Positions 5,542-9,073 of a stretch of DNA of 9,073 nt are shown here, in pieces. Within the stretch, counting starts at the first letter, position 1; every line of letters starts with the position of its first letter. Below the pieces are notes generated by a model. It was given only the letters and a program-made list of their open reading frames with translations. It was not told the DNA's origin and made no database searches. The stretch comes from Candidatus Saccharimonadota bacterium (lineage in GTDB: Bacteria > Patescibacteriota > Saccharimonadia > Saccharimonadales > SLHW01), in contig SLHW01000055.1 in assembly GCA_007135955.1 (NCBI GenBank), forward strand, positions 1 to 9,073, in the 5' to 3' direction. The translations under genes and the position numbers were made by a program.

Positions 5542-6926
5542 CAAACCTGACCGTAGTCAGTATCTCTTACTGTAATTCCGTTTGATGCAAGCTGATCGCG
5601 AATAGCGTCGGCCGCTTGCCAATCTTTCGATACTCTCGCTTTTTCGCGTTGGGCCAGTAGTGTTTTTTTATCCGGTGATATATCTGGCCGTGCTGATAGA
5701 TTAAGTCCTAGCAATTCGTCCAAGTCAGCTAATATTTTTTTTAGCGCGGGTAGTTGCCTTTGATTGACCAGTCGGGTATTTACCTTATCTGCTAACTTGT
5801 CGAGTAGCGACAACGCTTTTGGTGTATCGAGATTGTCAGAGAGCGCTGTCTTGACGTTGTGTAGAGTTTCAATATCACCAAAGTAATCATCAACTTCAAA
5901 CGATTGATGTACTAAATCAGCCATACTGTTGTAGTTATCAAGTCGAGCTGCTGCGGCATCTAATATTTCCCAGGTAAAGTTACCCCCCGTTTGATAGTGA
6001 CTTGACAACACCAATACCTTGTATGCATTTATTTCGTAGCCTTTATTTAAAATATCGCGGAGTGTGACGATATTGCCAAGCGATTTTGCCATTTTGCCGT
6101 CTGCAATTTTTAGGTGATTATTGTGTAGCCAAATGTTTGCGAACGGTTTGCCGGTAAGTGCTTCGGTTTGTGCTATTTCATTGGTGTGGTGTACTGCTAT
6201 GTGATCAATGCCACCGGTATGAATATCGATAGTGTCGCCGAGAATCTCCCTCGCCATTACTGAGCATTCGAGATGCCAACCAGGAAAACCTTTTCCCCAT
6301 GGACTATCCCACTCCATGTCTCTTTGTTTGTCTTTTGGGCTAAACTTCCATAGAGCAAAATCGGTTTTATTTCGCTTTTTTGAGTTCTCAACCCGTTTGC
6401 CAGCCTCTAGCCCCTCGACGTCTAGCTTGGCTAGCTTGCCGTAATCATCGAGTCGGGCTGTATCATAATAGATACCATCATTTGCAATCTGATAGGTATA
6501 GCCTTTTTGTTCTAGTTCCAATACGAAGTCTATTTGCTCTTTTATATAATCAGTTGCTCGGGGCATGTGTTCTGGGCGGAGCAACTTCAGAAGTTCGTAG
6601 GCCTCTTTATCTGCGATGGTGATGTATTTTTCGGCGACTTCCCATGCAGTACTTCCTTCGTTTTTTGCGCCTTTTTCCATCTTGTCTTCACCCTCGTCAT
6701 CATCGCTGACAAGATGACCGACGTCTGTAATGTTTTGTACTCGCTCGACCTTGTAGCTATTGGCTTTGAGAGTTCTTACGAGGATGTCCCAATAGATGTA
6801 AGCAACCCAGTTGCCAATATGTGGTTGCGAGTACACGGTAAGACCACAGGTGTAGATACGTACTGCATTATCGCGAATCGGCTTGAGCGATTGCTTTTCT
6901 CGGGCAAGCGTATTATAGAGTTTCAC
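5523..6926 (-). CDS. cysS: Cysteinyl-tRNA synthetase
   Basis: Charges tRNA-Cys with cysteine in the cytoplasm (class Ia). I place the start at the GTG at 6924-6926, giving 467 residues beginning MKLYNTLAR, the usual opening of the family; an AAGGAG ribosome site lies 6 bases upstream at 6933-6938. Longer in-frame starts at 6944 and 6968 would add 6 or 14 unusual residues and reach further into the upstream gene. Numbered from the GTG: zinc ligands Cys27, Cys221, His246 and Glu250; the HIGH-box reads HIGN at 36-39 (a known variant in this enzyme); the KMSKS loop reads KMAKS at 278-282; WHLECS at 217-222 is the zinc region. An anticodon-binding helical domain fills the rest and ends in DYGQVWHQTKT. 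It overlaps the end of the nrnA-like gene by 14 bases, so it is the last gene of the operon. Confidence 0.96.
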   Translation of the reverse strand: MKLYNTLAREKQSLKPIRDNAVRIYTCGLTVYSQPHIGNWVAYIYWDILVRTLKANSYKVERVQNITDVGHLVSDDDEGEDKMEKGAKNEGSTAWEVAEKYITIADKEAYELLKLLRPEHMPRATDYIKEQIDFVLELEQKGYTYQIANDGIYYDTARLDDYGKLAKLDVEGLEAGKRVENSKKRNKTDFALWKFSPKDKQRDMEWDSPWGKGFPGWHLECSVMAREILGDTIDIHTGGIDHIAVHHTNEIAQTEALTGKPFANIWLHNNHLKIADGKMAKSLGNIVTLRDILNKGYEINAYKVLVLSSHYQTGGNFTWEILDAAAARLDNYNSMADLVHQSFEVDDYFGDIETLHNVKTALSDNLDTPKALSLLDKLADKVNTRLVNQRQLPALKKILADLDELLGLNLSARPDISPDKKTLLAQREKARVSKDWQAADAIRDQLASNGITVRDTDYGQVWHQTKT

Positions 6927-7947
6927 TACCGTCTCCTTGTTCATTGACTTCTTGTAGTAATGCCTCACTCTCCTCTAAAAGTTTTGCCTGTACATCCGCG
7001 AGCGTGCTGCCGTCGGTAACTTTGAATCCAGCAGCATAAGGATGCCCGCCACCACCGAGTGCTTCGGCGAGTTTCCCAGCTATTGGAAAACCGTTACTAC
7101 AACGAATGGCGCCGGTTACCTTGCCGTCGTTATAGTTTTTTAAAACTGTTGATACGACAACACCCTCAATTTGTAGCATATCTGACTGGATGAGTGGTGC
7201 CGGGTTATAGAGTGGACTAAAGTTAATGATTTCCTGATGCGGAATGTGTACAAACGCTAGCCTCCCATCAAGCTCGAGCTTTGTTCGTTCGATTAGTCTA
7301 CCTTTATAACGAAATATACTCTCAGGCATTTTGCTATAGGCACGTCGTTTTTCTTCGAGTTGTGGTCGATTTACGCCAAGCTCGACGAGCTCCGCCATAG
7401 TACGGTAGGTGCTCGGTTGCGCTAAGTCATTACTAAGGCCTTGGGTATCGCCAAGGATTGATGTCATGATGTGCTCTGCTGCATCGACAGGGATTGGCCA
7501 ATCGAGTTGTTTCGCAATACTGTAGAGTAGTTCGCCAGTAGAAGAGACCGTCGAATCATTAATTAGCACGTCAGCAAAATCAATTTCGTCTTCGACAGTA
7601 CCGTGATGGTCCAAAACGACAGAGGGTTTTTTTGCCAGCTTTACAAGGTCACCTTTTTCGAGCACTTTCTCGAGTAAGGTTTTAGTTGAAGTATCGACGA
7701 TAATGCTGGCATCGAAGGTGTTTGGTAGTTCAGTGACTATCCTGTCCCAGCCTGCCATATAACGAAGATAACTGGGAGTATCTACTGCACAGTACAGATA
7801 GGGTTCTTTGCCTAGTTTACCCAGAATCAATTCGAGTGCTAGCGCTGAACCCATGCTGTCACCATCTGGATTATCAGCCTGAACGATTACCACTGTATCA
7901 GCCTGCTTTAGCAAAGCAGACAGCTTGTCTACTAGCTCTCTTTTCAT
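6913..7947 (-). CDS. nrnA: DHH/DHHA1-family phosphoesterase, NrnA-like
   Basis: A 344-residue protein of the NrnA type, which in other bacteria degrades nano-RNA (very short oligoribonucleotides) and removes the 3'-phosphate from pAp. DHH domain: NPDGDSMGS at 26-34 (motif I, Asp28 and Asp30), IIVDTS at 82-87 with Asp85, DHH at 113-115, and Asp167 in GDTQG. DHHA1 RNA-binding domain at the C-terminus with GGGGHPYAAGF at 298-308. One oddity: the motif I histidine that usually comes two residues before Asn-Pro-Asp (HxNPDGD) is Ala24 here, removing an expected metal ligand. This may be a lineage feature. The ATG overlaps the TGA of recR by 4 bases (ATGA), so translation is coupled, and the gene's end overlaps the start of cysS. 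Fold and family are secure; the exact substrate is inferred. Confidence 0.9.
   Translation of the reverse strand: MKRELVDKLSALLKQADTVVIVQADNPDGDSMGSALALELILGKLGKEPYLYCAVDTPSYLRYMAGWDRIVTELPNTFDASIIVDTSTKTLLEKVLEKGDLVKLAKKPSVVLDHHGTVEDEIDFADVLINDSTVSSTGELLYSIAKQLDWPIPVDAAEHIMTSILGDTQGLSNDLAQPSTYRTMAELVELGVNRPQLEEKRRAYSKMPESIFRYKGRLIERTKLELDGRLAFVHIPHQEIINFSPLYNPAPLIQSDMLQIEGVVVSTVLKNYNDGKVTGAIRCSNGFPIAGKLAEALGGGGHPYAAGFKVTDGSTLADVQAKLLEESEALLQEVNEQGDGSETL
6924..6938 (-). promoter_or_regulatory. cysS: Shine-Dalgarno and GTG start of cysS inside the end of the upstream gene
   Basis: Read on the minus strand, AAGGAG at 6933-6938 lies 6 bases before GTG at 6924-6926. Both are inside the last codons of the DHH phosphoesterase gene, which stops at 6913. 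This decides the start in favour of GTG over the two upstream ATG codons. Confidence 0.75.
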
Positions 7948-8549
7948 AGTGAGGTTCGCCCTTCCAGTGCTCGACTGAGTGTAATTTGATCAGCGTAATC
8001 AATATCAGTACCAACTGGAAGACCTCGTGCCAGTCGAGTAATCTTGATAGTATCGTTACTAATATGTTTTTGAATATAGAGTGCTGTCGATTCACCTTCA
8101 ACGCTCGCGTTAGTTGCCAGAATTACTTCACTGACGTTGTCCTTAATGATCCGGCGAAGTAGCTCTGGGATATGGAGGTCTTCTGGACCCAGGCCATCAA
8201 TTGGCGACAATAAGCCACCCAGCACATGATAAGTCCCTTGATAAACGCCAGTTTTTTCAATGGCGATAATATCAAAACTATCAGCGACTACTGCAATGGT
8301 TGTTTTGTCACGAGACGAATCATCATACAAGGGGCTTACTTGCTGATTTTTCTCAATCAGAGCATAGGTAACCTCGCAGTAATCAATACCAGATTTTAGT
8401 GATTTTATGGCGTCAGCAAGGCGCTCTACTGGCATATCTTCTGCCTGGAGCAAGAAATAGGCAAACCGTTCTGCGCTTTTTGGTCCAACCCCTGGGAGAA
8501 CACTCAGCGCCTCGATAGCATCCTGTAACGATGTCGGTAAATACTGCAT
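7944..8549 (-). CDS. recR: Recombination mediator RecR, zinc-finger cysteines mostly lost
   Basis: RecR works with RecO (and RecF) to load RecA on single-stranded DNA during gap repair. The 201-residue protein has normal family length. The N-terminal helix-hairpin-helix is LPGVGPKSAERFA at 18-30. The Toprim domain spans about 84-176 with VADSFDIIAIEKTG at 88-101 and EVILATNASVEGE at 141-153. The C-terminal RLARGLPVGTDIDYAD at 172-187 is close to the family signature, ending LEGR. The central zinc finger (CxxC ... CxxC) is degenerate: only Cys58 remains, and the other three positions read Thr61, Ser72 and Tyr75 by alignment, with VSPLYDDSSRD at 71-81 still following the flanking pattern. The gene follows ybaB after 13 bases without a clear Shine-Dalgarno, and its TGA overlaps the next ATG. 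Identity is secure despite the missing metal site. Confidence 0.95.
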   Translation of the reverse strand: MQYLPTSLQDAIEALSVLPGVGPKSAERFAYFLLQAEDMPVERLADAIKSLKSGIDYCEVTYALIEKNQQVSPLYDDSSRDKTTIAVVADSFDIIAIEKTGVYQGTYHVLGGLLSPIDGLGPEDLHIPELLRRIIKDNVSEVILATNASVEGESTALYIQKHISNDTIKITRLARGLPVGTDIDYADQITLSRALEGRTSL

Positions 8550-8554
8550 AGTTA

Positions 8555-8568
8555 GCTATAGGCTATAG
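8555..8568. repeat. Tandem heptamer at the ybaB-recR junction
   Basis: GCTATAG occurs twice in direct tandem on the plus strand at 8555-8561 and 8562-8568, covering the ybaB stop codon and most of the 13-base gap before recR. It may be only a small replication-slippage duplication. Confidence 0.4.
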
Positions 8569-8856
8569 TCCTAAATCGCCTAGACCACCCATCATTGGTT
8601 TCATTTTTTCAGATGCAACCCGTTGGCTTTCTGTTATTGCATCTCGCACTGCTTCCTCTAGCCAGCGCTCGAGTTGAGTTATGTCATCAAAATCAATTAG
8701 CTCAGGGTCAAGGTGTACTTTTTTAATCTTCTGCTCACCAGTTATTTCAACCATTACGGCACCATCGCCCTTTTCGACTGAAATAATCATTTTCTTTAGT
8801 TCTTTTTGAACTTTTTTCACCTGCATCAGCATCTTCGCTTGATCAAAACGACTCAT
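8563..8856 (-). CDS. ybaB: YbaB/EbfC-family nucleoid-associated protein
   Basis: A 97-residue protein of the family that forms tweezer-shaped dimers binding DNA. It begins with a basic helix (FDQAKMLMQVKKVQKELKKM at 4-23), followed by a strand pair at about 33-53 (VMVEITGEQKIKKVHLDPEL), an acidic helix at about 61-85, and a glycine-rich tail GGLGDLGL. The length is close to the family norm of about 100-110. The order ybaB then recR is the usual bacterial arrangement and supports the call, although dnaX, which often precedes them, is not directly upstream here. The ATG has a good AGAGGAA ribosome site 8 bases away, and a separate promoter lies just upstream, making this the likely first gene of the run through recR, the nrnA-like gene and cysS. 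Confidence 0.93.
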   Translation of the reverse strand: MSRFDQAKMLMQVKKVQKELKKMIISVEKGDGAVMVEITGEQKIKKVHLDPELIDFDDITQLERWLEEAVRDAITESQRVASEKMKPMMGGLGDLGL

Positions 8857-8864
8857 AGTATAGT

Positions 8865-8897
8865 TTCCTCTCTTTTATTACTGTTACTATTGTAGCA
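8865..8897 (-). promoter_or_regulatory. Extended -10 promoter and ribosome site for the ybaB-recR-nrnA-cysS operon
   Basis: On the minus strand, TGCTACAAT at 8889-8897 is an extended -10 (TGn plus TACAAT). The -35 region 17 bases upstream is poor. Transcription would start near 8882, with a leader of about 26 bases ending in GAGGAA (8865-8870) 8 bases before the ybaB ATG. The promoter sits only 12 bases after the stop of the preceding gene, so readthrough from there is also possible. Confidence 0.55.
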
Positions 8898-8909
8898 AAT
8901 GTTTATCCG

Positions 8910-9073
8910 CTATTCTGACTGCTCGGTAGAAAATTCTATTTGTACAGCCGGTGTTCTCGGCCAAGCGACAAAGTACCGATGCGTATTATAAAAGACTGAC
9001 ATGCTAATAGCAGCAATGATAACTATGAGTGCGAGACTACGAGCAAATGGATTCCGGGGAAACACTGTAAACC
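8910..9073 (-). CDS. C-terminal end of an unidentified membrane protein, cut by window edge
   Basis: An open frame enters from the right edge and stops at TAG 8910-8912, giving 53 visible residues (first complete codon at 9069-9071). It has a short basic stretch (PRNPFARS), one hydrophobic segment at about visible residues 12-27 (LALIVIIAAISMSVFY), then NTHRYFVAWPRTPAVQIEF and a short acidic end. A last membrane helix followed by a tail of about 25 residues resembles the end of polytopic envelope proteins, but nothing here identifies the family. A GTG at visible codon 3 could make it a tiny separate gene; I find that less likely because the frame is open to the edge. It points in the same direction as ybaB, 53 bases before the ybaB start. 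Confidence 0.55.
   Translation of the reverse strand, partial: FTVFPRNPFARSLALIVIIAAISMSVFYNTHRYFVAWPRTPAVQIEFSTEQSE

Noticed and set aside
6806..6817. HIGN instead of HIGH, and KMAKS instead of KMSKS, in CysRS as signs of a non-standard enzyme or a cysteine ligase such as MshC.
   Set aside because: HIGN is found in ordinary bacterial cysteinyl-tRNA synthetases and KMAKS is a mild variant. The four zinc ligands and the full-length anticodon domain fit normal CysRS.
6534..6947. A 137-codon plus-strand open frame antisense to cysS.
   Set aside because: It lies wholly opposite conserved CysS coding sequence. The product is Cys- and Phe-rich without a recognisable domain, and no ribosome site was seen. 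It is explained by the codon use of the real gene.
7944..7947. Possible recoding of TGA as glycine, as in some candidate-phylum bacteria.
   Set aside because: TGA closes both the hydrolase and recR at exactly the expected family lengths, and no in-frame TGA interrupts any gene.

Overview
The window looks like a stretch of a small-genome, peptidoglycan-making bacterium of the Candidate Phyla Radiation, most likely a Saccharibacterium (TM7). This rests on the style of the proteins and on gene order, not on a database search. Base composition is moderate to AT-leaning. Genes are packed tightly, and several overlap or lie within a few bases of each other. TGA is a normal stop (the hydrolase at 2292-3236 and recR end in TGA), which argues against the UGA-glycine lineages Gracilibacteria and SR1/Absconditabacteria.

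Layout from left to right. (1) 1-671, minus strand: the N-terminal part of a class A penicillin-binding protein (membrane anchor plus GT51 glycosyltransferase domain), cut by the window edge. (2) 672-822: a divergent promoter region holding a perfect TATAAT for the PBP, an extended -10 for the rightward genes and a 7-bp inverted repeat. (3) 823-5521, plus strand: five envelope-type genes. These are a six-helix membrane protein of unknown function, a membrane-anchored VanY/M15-like protein that has lost its zinc-binding residues, an alpha/beta hydrolase, and two tandem GT4 glycosyltransferases of exactly equal length (373 aa), the first PimA-like. (4) 5523-8856, minus strand: a housekeeping run transcribed ybaB, recR, nrnA-like, cysS, with overlaps of 4 and 14 bases at the last two joints. 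(5) 8910-9073, minus strand: the C-terminal end of another membrane protein.

How the parts relate: the left half is envelope biology. It combines peptidoglycan polymerisation, a possible peptidoglycan-binding pseudo-carboxypeptidase, and two GT-B enzymes with a hydrolase that could build or remodel a surface glycan or glycolipid. The right half is recombination, RNA turnover and translation. The two blocks converge head to head, their stop codons one base apart, on a long imperfect inverted repeat.

The points most worth a second look are the VanY-like protein with every expected catalytic position replaced, a RecR with three of the four zinc-finger cysteines missing, the probably leaderless start of the first glycosyltransferase, the convergent hairpin that gives both proteins near-identical C-terminal tails, and the likely GTG start of cysS. 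No RNA gene, CRISPR array, insertion sequence or other mobile element was seen. All gene-free gaps are shorter than 160 bases.
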